Positions 24,990 to 36,825 of a stretch of DNA of 64,000 nucleotides are shown in pieces. Positions within the stretch are counted from its first letter, which is position 1, and every line of letters starts with the position of its first letter. The position numbers and the translations under genes are program-made. Under the pieces are notes generated by a model that was not told where the DNA came from, did no database searches, and was given only the letters and a program-made list of their open reading frames with translations. The DNA is from Moniliophthora roreri (Eukaryota > Basidiomycota > Agaricomycetes > Agaricales > Marasmiaceae), in the NCBI GenBank assembly GCA_001466705.2, contig LATX02000144.1:434001-498000 (forward strand). Direction: 5' to 3'.

Positions 24990-25373
24990 GTAGAACATCA
25001 TGATGGCAAAGTGCATATGATTGTGACACTTCCATATTGCAAAACAAGTCAATTTGGGGGTATGTGGTTTGTTACTTATCCTTAATAGCTTGAATCTTAC
25101 AGCTAACTTTCAGAAATAAAACTGTTTATTCTACTTCCATTTCCAGAGGAAATGAGGCACTTATGTTCTGTTTGGGCTTATTCAGAATGGATAGATGCTC
25201 TCAATGAAGAGGAAGGATATGTGTTCTGTAAAATCAAGGCTGGAGATTGCATTGGCACTAAGGACCAACCAATGGTGAGTAAACACCCATACTTGAAACA
25301 ATTCAGTTGCTTATTGTCTCTCAGACATCTCAGCAATTTCTCAAAGGCTTCTGATGGAGCCTCATTGATGTTA

Positions 25374-27100
25374 ATTTGTCTAAGATAAGACTAGTGGAAA
25401 ACTACCTAAAAGATAACCTCCAAAAGTCTAACTCAGTTTGTTGTGCAAGTGTGGATTGGTGTGATCAGAGTTGCTGCACTTAGAATGCCAACAAAACCCT
25501 TAGCTAGGTTGATTCTCTCTTATTGTAGTGTTTTACTTTGAAGTGTTCACCTCCAAAGGAGTATAGATAGGTTTAAAATGGGTTTATTTCACAAACACAC
25601 ACACAAAACACAAAGAACATGGTGCACAAAGCACAAACACAAGAGCTACAGTCCCATACAAAGACTTGGTAGCCAATATAGTCTGACTCTACAGAGTTCA
25701 AGACTTCTTTAAGACAACTACAGCACTCAGCATACTGGAAAAGGTCCTAGACCAATTTCTACAAAGAGCTCAGCACAGGCACACCCCTTGCTAAGACTCT
25801 AAGTGTGTCACAACCTGATACCCAACACAGGCCACACTCCAAGTGCCCAAGGCTCCTTCTTGGTGTAAAGTGTCTCTTAGAAAAGTGCTATTATGCACTC
25901 AAGATGTCACTCTTATCTCTTACAATGCAAGTTCATTATCAGATGTCTATCTCTCTGGAGTCACTCAGGACCAATCTCCAGGGCCTGAAGTGAGGAAGCA
26001 AAACTGGAATGGCACACAAATTTATACACCAAACAAACTTGTCATGTATTCACAATCAGAGGGGGCAGAGTTACTTGGGTATATATACATATCTAGCTGT
26101 CTTTATATACACTCCATAGAATATATCTACAGAGAATTAGAAATAATGTCCAATAATTCAGAAAATAGTAAACAAGTGACAGAGATGCTAAAAGAGGGAA
26201 TATTTGGATGTCATGGAGTCTGGCCACTAGAGTATCTGACCATATCCACTAATGTGCCCCATTTTTGGCACAGATGTATAGCAGTGCATTTGCACATCTA
26301 ATTTCTAATTTAGTGCAGAATACAGACCTGTGTTATACACATGGCTTAAGCACTAGTTGTCAATAAACCAATCATTCTCTCAAATAGCACTGTGAAACAA
26401 TCTAGTTGAGGCTTAGTAGATTATACTAGTCCACTACATTGCAGTGAAGTGCTGCTGTGAAGGTCCTTGGTTGTAAGTGGGCCAGAAACCACCAATTCCA
26501 ATCTAATAAAGGAATAGATATTAGCAGGATCTACAGTATGAATGCACCAGACTGGTTGCAAAAGCAATCACAAGCATTATAACACGCTATTGAGACATTA
26601 TCATTATGTGCAATGGCATTGAATACTTCAGAAGACCTATATACATGGTTATTGGAACCTATATCCAGNTTCTAAGTTGTCTTTCTGTTTTGATGTCTCC
26701 TCTAAGTACCTCTGTACTGTTTGACTGCATGTTGCACTTTGCAGATGTCATAGAAAGTTAAAATAGAAATTAAAATCCCATTGGTAGCACTTTGAGAGCT
26801 TGGTTAACTAGCCAATGTGTTCATTGGGCTATAGTTAGGTTCTCTACAGGTTTTGGGAGTGATCTGCTTTGGATCTGATACATAGATAAGTCAGAAAGTA
26901 CAGCTTAGACACCTCTGTATAGCATATCATATAGCTCTTCATACTTTCCAATGCACCATAGCTTTTCTAAGGCAATGACTAGCAGCCTGGGCTCACTCTA
27001 GTCCTTATTACCCATTATCTCATGTCATATTAAAGTGTTCTGATTCAAAAGTAATGTAAAATGAATAAAATTGAGTCTTTTCTAGGTTTGCCATATTAAC
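25374..27100. mobile_element. insertion of about 1.7 kb in the recombinase relic
   Basis: The relic reads up to WSLIDVN at about 25373 and resumes with NVDPAPYGTHSF at about 27107. ATGTT occurs at both edges. The insert has no convincing coding frame. It includes the dispersed repeat at 26388-26615, a CA-rich stretch near 25590-25645 and an undetermined base at 26669. Its class is unknown; it may be a non-autonomous or solo-LTR-type element. The ends are approximate. Confidence 0.55.
26388..26615 (+). repeat. dispersed repeat, copy A
   Basis: Aligns along its length with 35544-35770 on the same strand. Shared blocks include GAGGCTTAGTAGA/GAGGTTAGTAGA, CAGTGAAG, GGCCAGAAACCAC and AATAGATAT..AGCAGGAT. 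Both copies lie in insertions that break coding relics. Confidence 0.75.
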
Positions 27101-27340
27101 ATCAATGTTGATCCAGCACCCTATGGCACCCATTCATTTCGTTGTGGTGGATGCCAATGGCTCTCAAACAATCTTCAATGGCCATTCAAGCAAATTTGTG
27201 AATGGAGAGGATGGAGCACTGACTTTGATCACTTGACAATTGTCAAGTATCTTGTCTCATGGAATGATAACCCAGTGTGCCCTCAGGAGTTGTATTTTGA
27301 CTTTAGCAGACAGGCTGAAGTCAAATGTTTTGCATGTGGG

Positions 27341-30300
27341 TGATCTTGTCTTTGCTTCAGTTGTTAATCATGTATCTACATTTAAATTATTCACTATTTA
27401 TATGTTTGTAATCCAGGAGTGGCTATAAATTAAGCACAAGAACATTGAGAATTGTATACAAACATATGAATCAATTGAGTACATATGTTCTCTCTCACTC
27501 CCCCTATATTTCTTCCTCATGTATATGGACTATTACTGAATACTCCTTTTGCCTCTGCATGTCTTGTGACTATTTGAGCTCATTTCAAAGGCCCAAATTC
27601 TTTGGCTCTTGCCATCAAGATGGGTATTAATGGCCTTTGGAATGTGAGTTCCAGCTCTAGCTAATACTAATGAGATTAGCTGATGAAATATTGTCTAGGT
27701 ATTGAAGCCTTTCACAACAACTGTAGCATTGGCTAAGGTCACACAAGATAGGGGATTTATAAGAAAGTTTGAGACATCAAGAGCCTTTAGTGTAGGCATT
27801 GATTTGAGGTGTGTATTCTGTACCTAAGAGACTCATGAGAACCTTATATGTAGCATTAGCCCTTTATTGGATGGGTATGAGGGCCAAACAGATAGCTCTC
27901 AGGCAAAATGGCCTCCATATGCCTACAAACCTCACCCTCTCCCAGTTTCAACACTTCATCTCACAGCTAAACATGGCAACATTAGTTGCAATCTTCATAT
28001 GTGATGGAAAGGAATGCCCAGCAGTAAAAAGAGGTAAAAAGGTACTAAGCAAGCATGTGCCATCCTCTTACAAGCTGGCAGAAAATTTCATTTGCCCTGC
28101 TGGGTTTCATTATCATGTTGTGAGTGATTTTCTCCCTTTTATGTCTACTACAATCTCAGCACCTGTACAGGCACCCAGTGAGGCAGATGCTGAACTAGCA
28201 GAGATGAACAGATGAGGGATTATAGATATGATAATTTCTCCTGACAGTGACTTATTCACTCTTGGTGCCTGCTGCATTGCTAGAATCAATGTGTAAGCCT
28301 GAGCACCTCTTTCATTCTTTGCTACTCTTCTAACTGTGTCTCAGTGAGGAAACCAAGAAGCTTGAGGAGCTTCTCCTTGACATTTATAATGTTAATGTCA
28401 TTTCACAGTCTCTTGGTCTTACTTAAGAGAGATTCATCCTATTTGCCCTCATGTCTGGTAACAACTTGAATCAAGGAATTCCTAGCTGTGGGGCAAAGCT
28501 GGTGCTTGGTACAGCACAGGCTGTATCAGTACCTTTTCTGGTCTGTTATCAACAGATAACTAGTGCAGGGTGCCTGACAGAGGCTCAGAAATGTTTGCAG
28601 AATCTCAAGGCAGACATCATCCACATGTTGGAGGAAAACTTGGCAGGAACATTACCACACAAGGTGCTAGCATTGGCTGATTTCCTTCATCACAACAACT
28701 TCCCTCAATGCTTACCTCTTGATGCCTTTACTAAACCACTGACCTCTTGGACCTGCTCACCCAATGGACCACTGGCAGCAGCATCCTGGGTTCCCCAGAA
28801 CATTAATCTTTATGAAATGGCAGTGAGCTGTCACTCATTTCTTACCTGGGATGACAAAGAAATCCTTAAGAAATTTGTAAAGAGTGTTTATCCCAGTGCT
28901 ATCATTCAAATGCTTTCCTTGGTAAATCAAGTTATCTGCTAGTAACAACATGCTGACACTGACAACTTTAATACACATAGAAACATGTTTATTATGACCC
29001 TCATGATAGTACCATGCTTTCTGCAAGAGTTCCAAATCCAAGTTACCCAACTCACAACTCACAACACCATGTTGCCAGCAGGATGGTGCTGCTAGATCCA
29101 AAACCAGCATCATTAGTTGCAGATCCCTATCATGACAACCCTTATGAAATGATCTATGCAACATTTTCAATCATACATTTTGTTTGGGAAGTTCTTCTGG
29201 CACTTGGTCTCAACTATACTCCTTTGCATCATCCCATAGACCTGCACTTCCAAGTTCCTTGGGTCTTACTATTCACAGTGACACATTCCAGCCAATATGG
29301 ACCAGTTCCTAACCAACAGCCTGCCTCAGTTCCAATTCAGAAATCCATTCCCATTGAGATTGATTTGGATTCAGATTTGAATAATGTTGAGTTTGGAAAG
29401 GTTACAGCATGTTCAGAATATATTGACCTTACTATTAATGATGTTACAATCATATGCACAGACATTACTTTTTCTCTTTCATTTCTCTTTCATATTCATT
29501 GCTTGGACACTTTAGTGCCCTCAAGCGCTACTTTCCCTTCTTTTACCTATGCTTCTTTTTGACATCTGGACACATCCACCTTCCCAGTCCCCTTTTCCGA
29601 TTCTATGCCTTCCACTTTATTTAAGACGTCATAACTATGTCATCTATGACATCAGTATGAAGTCATTATTCTATTCATTTCTCTTTCTTTCTATTTATGA
29701 TATGATGTCTTCATGACATTGTTCATTGTATCATTATAACTTATTTTCATCTCTCTGACATTGTCTCTGATGTTATGTTCATATTTATGATATTGTCAAA
29801 GGTACATTCTGTTTACCAAACAAACGATGTCACTATAGCAGTTTGTATGCAAATGAGTAGCTACAATCGTTGTATAAGTAGATAGTTTGCAGGTCTAAGC
29901 TACTTCAGCTTGACCTGGTTAATCAACTTGATATCTTGCTCACATCAACCGAATCACTGAATAGCTTACCAGAGGATCTTGTCCTTTGTTAACTGTTGGA
30001 AACTCAAACTTGATCTTCACACTTAATGCCACTATGTCATTGTGGTGTTGAGTTGTTGTCGTTGCTGCACAAGTAACGTAACAAATGACTCTGACTGAAA
30101 TAGACTGATAGCATTACATTCAGAACTATGTACTTATATAGGCAAAGAGTTAAAGTAGTCAAAGTGTATCTATGTACAATACTGAATTAGTAGTCAAGGC
30201 TTGTATAATGCTTTGTTCTCAAAACACAATCAAATCATATCATCACTAGCACTTGACACTACAAAACATATGCCTGTCTTTCCCTTCTTCCTCTTTCAGA

Positions 30301-30473
30301 AATCAACACCATTTGCCTCATCTTCACATGTGCACTGCTTTCACAATGTTCCTGTAATCTGGGTCCAACCTATTTGAACTCTCATGCCAGAATCATCTAC
30401 TGTTGAGAACTCATCCCAGAAGTTCTCTGGTGTTGACTTAATATACCATTCAGCAACCCACTAGAGCAAAGTG
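27341..30473 (+). other. unrecognised coding relics in the CG-poor block
   Basis: Open stretches on the plus strand lie at about 27811-28215 (QIALRQNGLHMPTNLTLSQF then CDGKECPAVKRGKKVLSK), 28451-28942 (NLKADIIHMLEENLAGTLPH) and 29014-29562 (IPIEIDLDSDLNNVEFGKVT). They may be fragments of one element-encoded protein. I cannot assign a family. From 29565 to 30470 there is only AT-rich sequence. Confidence 0.3.
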
Positions 30474-31205
30474 TTAGTATTCTGAGTTGTTTATCACAAA
30501 GGTATAACTAACCTTCCACTCATTCACTGCCTTTCCAAGCAGCCTCCCAAGCTTGAACAGCATGGGCCAGTATATAATGGGAATACCATGACCTTGAATT
30601 TTGATATCACATGTGTCTGAGTTGAAAAGCTCATACTTGACACTCCATGTATGGCCAAGCTTATCAATGTTGACTAAATATGATAGTGCTTTCTTGTTCG
30701 GATCCTGAGATTCCAGCTCTGATTGTGTGAACCTTAACAGAGGTCCTTTGAACAACTTGAAACTCCTGAACTCATCTCCATGATTCACATTGAGACTGGA
30801 TGGAATGAGTACACCTGAGGCTGACTCTGGTTGTGAAGTGAGTTGGGTGCCTTGATTGTCACTATGTTCAGAAACAGGCATTGAAAGAGTGGTTGTTGGG
30901 TCAGTGGAATGAATCAATGCTAATGTAGCATTCATTATAATTGGCAGTTGTACAAAATGGGTCAAGATAGGTGGTGCCTGCACAAAGCGACTCGGGATAG
31001 GTGGCACAGCTGTCAGTTGTGTCGTGGATAATGGTATGTGTGGGTGACAGAATACTGGCAGTTGGGTAGTATGAGGCAGCAAGTTGGTCATTAGTGACAC
31101 AGTTGATTCGGTAGATAAAAGTTGGCTGACACTTGAAGTTGATTCAGATGAGAGTCGCTCCACTTGAGCTTGAAGCAGTTGTTGGATGTTGGTGAGTTGA
31201 TCCAT
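30474..31205 (-). CDS. hypothetical protein in the CG-poor block (243 aa)
   Basis: Uninterrupted from ATG (MDQLTNIQQLLQAQVERLSS) to the end. The N-terminal half is a Ser/Thr/Pro-rich low-complexity region after a short coiled-coil-like start. The C-terminal half is more globular (FRSFKLFKGPLLRFTQSELE; ALSYLVNIDKLGHTWSVKYE; LGRLLGKAVNEWKVSY). It is unusual that such a long frame survives in a decayed block. A related upstream exon may lie near 31440-31560. No family is recognised. It may be a transposon accessory protein. Confidence 0.3.
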   Translation of the reverse strand: MDQLTNIQQLLQAQVERLSSESTSSVSQLLSTESTVSLMTNLLPHTTQLPVFCHPHIPLSTTQLTAVPPIPSRFVQAPPILTHFVQLPIIMNATLALIHSTDPTTTLSMPVSEHSDNQGTQLTSQPESASGVLIPSSLNVNHGDEFRSFKLFKGPLLRFTQSELESQDPNKKALSYLVNIDKLGHTWSVKYELFNSDTCDIKIQGHGIPIIYWPMLFKLGRLLGKAVNEWKVSYTFVINNSEY

Positions 31206-32939
31206 GACATATTGGCCCCCCAAACATCTGAAGAAGATTGAGTCAGGACAGGAGAAAGCAGTCTAAAAGTGCACTTACAGGATGGATCTTTAGCTTCAAG
31301 GAATCCTCAGAATGAATATGTTATGGTAAGCATGGCCTTGTTGGGTGATGCTGGTGAAAGTCCTTTGCCTATGTGACAATTTCTTAAGACGTTCAATACA
31401 CCAATGAATGGCACAAGAATACTTACCCATGTAATGAGCTTTCCTCTCTTGCTAGTGCCTGCTGCTGAACCTTATTGCTCCCCATGACTAGGTGTCTCAT
31501 TCAACTACTCCTCACAACGCTTGAGTGAGCCCTTTAATACCTTCTTCTTCCCTCTGGGAATATTTTAAAGCCCTTTATGTGTTCGCCAAGCACCTGCTTT
31601 GAGGCTAATATAATGGGGTTAATCCACAAGTCACTCAGTATGGAGATAGCACCTATAGTATCCATTGGTTGTGATCTTTGGCTAAAGGCCTTTAATCTCT
31701 TCTGAAGCACACCTATATTTCCACCAACTGCAAGTTTGTACTTTTTGCATAGCTGCTTGAGCTCATCCTTGGTAAATGTGGGTGAAAATCTTCAAGTACA
31801 AGCAAGTAAGCATCCTGAAGTCAGTCAAAATGGATAATTACACACATCTTATGTTTATCAGGGATTCCATCTCCATCACTAGGAAACTCATATTCAACAT
31901 CTTCACTTGGGTCTCCAGAGACTCTTCTCATCAGCGTGATTCTTTGATGGACTGAATATGTGATCAGTTGTGAATAGAACTTGGCCAGAGGAACCACCAA
32001 AAAGATGAGAATTACAGCTCCTATTGGGGATTTTACTGAACGAAGAATTGATTCGATAAAAGTGACAATGGTGATGCTGCTGGCAGATGGAGAGCCTTTA
32101 CCATGACTCAAGGTCACCAGAGATCTGAGATTGTGTGATTAGTAGTGTGATTCAGGCAGGGAAATGTGATGAGGTGGAAAATCAAGATTTATTGGTCAAC
32201 ACTGGAGACAATGGCAACAACAGTGGTGAGAGGACCTAAACATGTGTCATTATTTGTCCAAGAGGAGGTACAACAAACACAGCCAATGCCAGACATCCCA
32301 AAGACATTGGCTATCACACCGTCACCACTTAGCAGGCAAACTGCTCCTGTAACCATGACATCCTTGTCTTTCCTCAGAGAGAAGTGCTCTGAAAACACAG
32401 TAACTTAAGCATAGAAGCTAATGTAAGTGCATTATATCTGTATTCTCTGACAATTCTTTCAATCTCATTTATGAAGTGTATCTTTATGAGGATGCAGAGG
32501 AGAATGCTGGTTGGCTAGCCACTACCTTTGAGCTCCCTGGGTCAAAAAAAAAAAAGAGAATATGTAAATCAACATGTATGATGGTCATCTAGCCATTGCA
32601 ATTTGCCAGGAAGATAGTTTCTCTGAGAAGCATGAGAAGGGTGGTTACACTGTTTGTGAGCACTGCCTCAGTAAATTCTCTATTGGGGCATAAAGGCAAG
32701 TATTAATTTGCAAATCATTCTTGGATGCTAGCTTGTTACTGATGGGCTACATTACAGAAGGAGATCAAGGAAGCAAAAGAAGAGGCACCAAAGAGTATTA
32801 TGATTTTTTGAACTAAACCAACACCAATTACTGTTCTGTTCTTTGGTAGATAATCAAGTATGATGTACAGTTATATGAGGCACAGTTTGTTGGCAGTGTG
32901 CTTTGTAGAAAGAATTAATATCAACATACTATACTTCCA
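31206..32939. other. no supported gene
   Basis: A minus-strand open stretch at 31821-32117 contains a hydrophobic segment (GAVILIFLVVPLAKFY), but I cannot connect it to other exons. An A-run lies near 32546-32556. Confidence 0.3.
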
Positions 32940-34720
32940 CAATATTAGTGTCAGTGTCCATATCTTCTTCTGAATCCTCTCTCTCCAAATCTTCAGACTT
33001 ATTGTCTCAAATAGCCTGGAAGTCCAGGATCCACTTCTCTTTCAAAGCACAAGCAACCAGCCCCATCTGTTCATCCGATAGTGTGCAATCAACAATCTGG
33101 AGCATTTCTATCATCAAGTCTGCATTTTGCTGTTTTCAATATTCAAAGGCTTTGAAGAGTGAGATCCAGAGCTTGAGGCATTCTTTGAAGTCAATGTCCA
33201 TTACACAGATCCTTGCCAATGCAGGAAATGCTAATTTGCTGTTGTCACCATAAGGTCATGAGATGACTTTGGTATCCATTGCTTTAACAGCTGGACAAAT
33301 GCTGGTAGAACATGTCCCCACATGGTGATGAGATGCAGATGAGACAAATGGAGCAAAGGATTGCCAGGCCATGTCTTGGGATATCTGTTAGTCTCTATGC
33401 TGTCTCTTGATATAGAGCTTTTCAAGGTCCCATAGGTCAAGATATGGCAGGATCCCCCATGCTACATTATCAGTCAAAAATTGCATGTCCTAGTCCCATC
33501 CCAACTTCAGATAGAGACATGGAGGCAACTCTCAGCCCCATATATGAGACCTGGTCAGACAACAATCCTCTGGCAGAATTGCATCAGCATCCCAGGTCCA
33601 TGCTTTGAGCAAGAAGTTCCCTTTTACATCAAAATTGTCAATCCCAATGTTCAGTTGTTGGATGCCCTGTTTGAGTGTCTCAGGAAGTATTTTTGCTAGT
33701 GAAGATCTGAACCAGGATAACTCTGCATCCAGTTCCATCCTTGGCCTCAAATTGCAGTAGCAACTTAACTTGACTGCAGCTGTATCTGGGAAATTGATAT
33801 AATCAAGGAAATTAACACATTGGGAAACTGAACTCCCAAGGCTAAGGAGTGTGAGATTCAGAAAAAAGATTAGTGTCACAGACATCTGATCTAGTATGGG
33901 GACAATGTTTCTCAGCTGAAGCTTCTTTAGACTGGTAAACTTCTGTAGGATATCAAGCAGCTGTGTGCATGTTGGTAAAGGAGCTGCACTGTAAAGTGAC
34001 ATGTTGAGGCAGGTAAGAGAAGAGATGCAGTTGAAGAATGAGCAGTCCCATGAAACATAGCAGCCACTAAGTTTTAAATGGGTAAGATTGGGAGTGTAGT
34101 TACTAAGAAATGCCATGGGCAGGATTATGTGACTATCTGCATAGGGACTCCTGGCTATAACAAGCTTGTATAGCAAAGGGGCTGGCTGAATCATAGTTGA
34201 CAATGCCTGATTCAATTCAATGCTGTTGTATCACAGTTTCAATGTCCTTATATTGGAAATGTGATTTAGTGCCTCCTTTAATGCATAGTGTCCCATTTCT
34301 GTGGGCAAATGAAAGAAGGGTTTGATGTAGAGGGGGTATTGCTTTGAGCACTTGAGCATCTCAAGCATCAGGCTTGGGTAACTGAAATCCAGTGAAAGCC
34401 AAAGTGAGGGGGTGTCCAGAGCCACATTTCGCCAGTGACTGCAGATGTGTGTCACAGACAGCCAGCCTATGTTGCCACGATTGTTTTCAGAATCTGTGAT
34501 TATGGGCTTCATGAAGCCATTACTGAAATGAATGAAGACATTGGACAACAGCTTAGTAGAGAAACAGTTTATAGGCAGTAGTGAGTCTATGAGCTGCCTG
34601 TTCTGTATAATTCAAGCTTGCACTTGTCTTATCAGCTCCTCATCTTCAGAAATCTTCTGTTCAAGAATGTGTCTCTGTTCTGAGCCTCAAATTTGTTATT
34701 ATATGAGGTGGGTGCAAATT
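32940..34720 (-). pseudogene. F-box protein relic
   Basis: Reading down the minus strand there is a coiled-coil start (EQKISEDEELIRQVQA), a TGA stop (34612-34614), then IIQNRQLIDSLLPINCFSTK and LLSNVFIHFSNGF, the F-box helix with the LP..LLS.VF pattern. WLSVTHICSHWRNVALDTPS and LW follow, as in agaricomycete F-box genes. A second TGA (34231-34233) precedes leucine-rich-repeat-like sequence (PNLTHLKLSGCYVSWDC; LKKLQLRNIVPIL) down to about 33532, and then a shredded acidic C-terminus to about 32940. Both stops are TGA at places where CGA (Arg) is plausible, fitting CG-to-TG decay. Confidence 0.65.
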
Positions 34721-35059
34721 TTAGTAATACTCACCAGCAAGCTTGCCATCCATACTACCATTAGCCATATTCCTCAGCATTCAATAGATGAGGGAGATGA
34801 GAGTTTGAGGATGAGTTTCAAAACATTGACAAAAGATACATATGATCATTTGATGCATTGAGTCAGTGACCCCAACCATCAATACAAGTTTCCCCCAAAT
34901 GTAAAGATGAGTAATGATAGAGTTCTGGCATAGTATTTTTTATATCTATTAGTAACCATGCAACATCTATCTCATGGCTCCCTGAATTATCTGTACTGAC
35001 AATACTAGTAATGGCTGCAGCTTCTTAGGCCTTAGGGTGTATGCTGGGGATGGACAATC
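34721..35059. other. no supported gene
   Basis: AT-rich spacer between two relics. Confidence 0.4.
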
Positions 35060-35399
35060 AACTTCTTTCCATAAACATTACCATTCTGCAGCCATCCAGG
35101 ATACCAGCAAGCCCCACCAGGTAGATCCTTGACTTCATTGGGCTGAAACAAAAATCAATACACCACTTATAGCTTCCAATGTGTCAAGACTCACCATAAT
35201 AACACCTGCTTCTAGGAAGGATAGCAGATTCTTGTAAATCTCCTTACCAAATGCATGGTTGAAGTCAAAATAAGAACCTCCTTGGACACAGAATACTTGC
35301 TTGTTTTCCACTGGCTTGGTTATCTGGACCAGAAGAGTAGTAATCATCTGACCACTGTCTGCAAGAATGGTGTACCCTGCTGATGTGCCTAATTTTGGC

Positions 35400-36825
35400 C
35401 TAGACACGAAATCCTGCACTTTTTGCATCAAATACTAGAAAAAGAGCCCAGAGTACATGTGATATTCACATGACTCAATAACCTAAGAGCTCTAATACAG
35501 CATCTAAAGCTTTAAGCGCCCAGTCTAATAAGTCTAATAATTGACACTGTAACACAATTTAGATGAGGTTAGTAGACTATACTAGCCCTCTATATTACAG
35601 TGAAGCATTGCTGTGAGGATCCTTGGTCAATAAAAACAGGCCAGAAACCACTAATTCTGAATACAAAGAAATAGATATCAGCAGGATCCACAGTCTAAGT
35701 GCACTAGATTGTTCACTTTGTGATCACATTGCATGATAATGTGTCAAGAGACTCATCATTTCATTATTACTATCAAAACTAGTACACAGTTGGAACTTGT
35801 TCCTACATGGAGCTTTAGAGACACTTCCAGGCAGATATAACAGCCTATCCAGGTGTACACAGGACCAATAATGGGCAGTGTGCATGCAGGAAATCAATAA
35901 TGACCTACAAGATTGTATGCAGGACAGAAGGAGATTGAATATGATGGATGTCTAGATCATGATATCTACCAATCTGATGGTAGAAAGCAGCTATGTGGAA
36001 GTAAACCAGTGGAAAAGCAAATGTACCCATGTACAACACCAGTTCAGAACCAGTGGCTATGTGAAAGTAGCTACACAGAAGGATCATTTGACCCAGCAAC
36101 ACTCTGCACAGGGTCCAAAACACATTAAGTGACCATTTGGGCACTAAATATACCCAACATAGCTAATTGCTATGCAGAATCAGACTTTTATGCACAAATG
36201 CATATGATTTATACTCTAAACTAGATCACACTTGTTTATCTCTTATTTTGTTATTTCCAATTATCATTCTATATATAAAGAGCTGTACTTGTAGATGCAG
36301 GCTCAAGCACTGACTGGTACTTGCACATTATAGCCCTGCACAGCGTCGATTTAGACCTCCATGCAGCTTTCATAGACCAAGTCTATGCACTTGCCAGTCT
36401 GTCCCTTCTAGTAGAGCCAAGATTTATATATATCTTGCCTCACTGTATACATTCATTTATAACCAACCAATAAACAACTCTTTTATAACCTATACCTTGT
36501 GACCCTTGAGTGCAATACTTAAGCTGTTCTAGCTAGAGTCTTTAGACTCTACACTCTTATACCAACTTAAGCTGGTCACTTGAAACTCAAAGGGTTCTGT
36601 CCCCTTTTCACCCCAAATCACACTTGAGATAGACTCAGTCTCCTTGTAGACTTATACAGTGCTTTATCACTCTTAAAAGCCTCTATTGTGGGTGTTGGTG
36701 TGTGTTGTGGTGTATGTGTGTGGGTTTAGTAGCACTTAGTTGCAGAAGCCCTTTTAGAGTGCATTTTTGAGTGAAGATAGCATGTAGCAGTTCTTCAGAG
36801 CAGATAGAGTTTCTGCCTCTTCACT
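35400..36825. mobile_element. insertion of about 1.4 kb in the MDR relic
   Basis: It separates two blocks of the dehydrogenase that belong together. It contains the second copy of the dispersed repeat (35544-35770) and a GT-rich stretch near 36690-36725. No long coding frame is visible. The ends are estimated from where protein similarity stops and restarts. Confidence 0.5.
35544..35770 (+). repeat. dispersed repeat, copy B
   Basis: Counterpart of 26388-26615, same strand, diverged by substitutions and small indels. Confidence 0.75.

Larger units (their letters stand above)
23637..27340 (+). pseudogene. tyrosine recombinase relic (Crypton/DIRS-like)
   Basis: In order, the pieces are an acidic N-terminus (about 23637-23900), an N-terminal helical domain (SLIKQCEKWLKDHHLIKPED; AVTFAFGQLFGLGNETWHQ), the box I helix LVCLLCIDEVLNIKFSDIK, KVHMIVTLPYCKTSQFGG, EEMRHLCSVWAYSEWIDALN, and the box II block PYGTHSFRCGGCQWLSN followed by ICEWRGW, LTIVKYLVSWNDNPVCP and a CFAC knuckle. 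The H-x-x-R of box II survives (HSFR). The box I arginine is now Cys (TGT, 24667-24669). A TGA at 24209-24211 and others break the frame. Two insertions interrupt it (24710-24989 and about 25374-27100). Ancestral introns with GTAAG and AG ends are still visible. Placement in a named superfamily is inference. Confidence 0.7.

Noticed and set aside
36680..36730. Telomere-like GT-rich stretch
   Set aside because: Irregular GTGT/GTGG sequence without a regular telomeric unit, inside an insertion.
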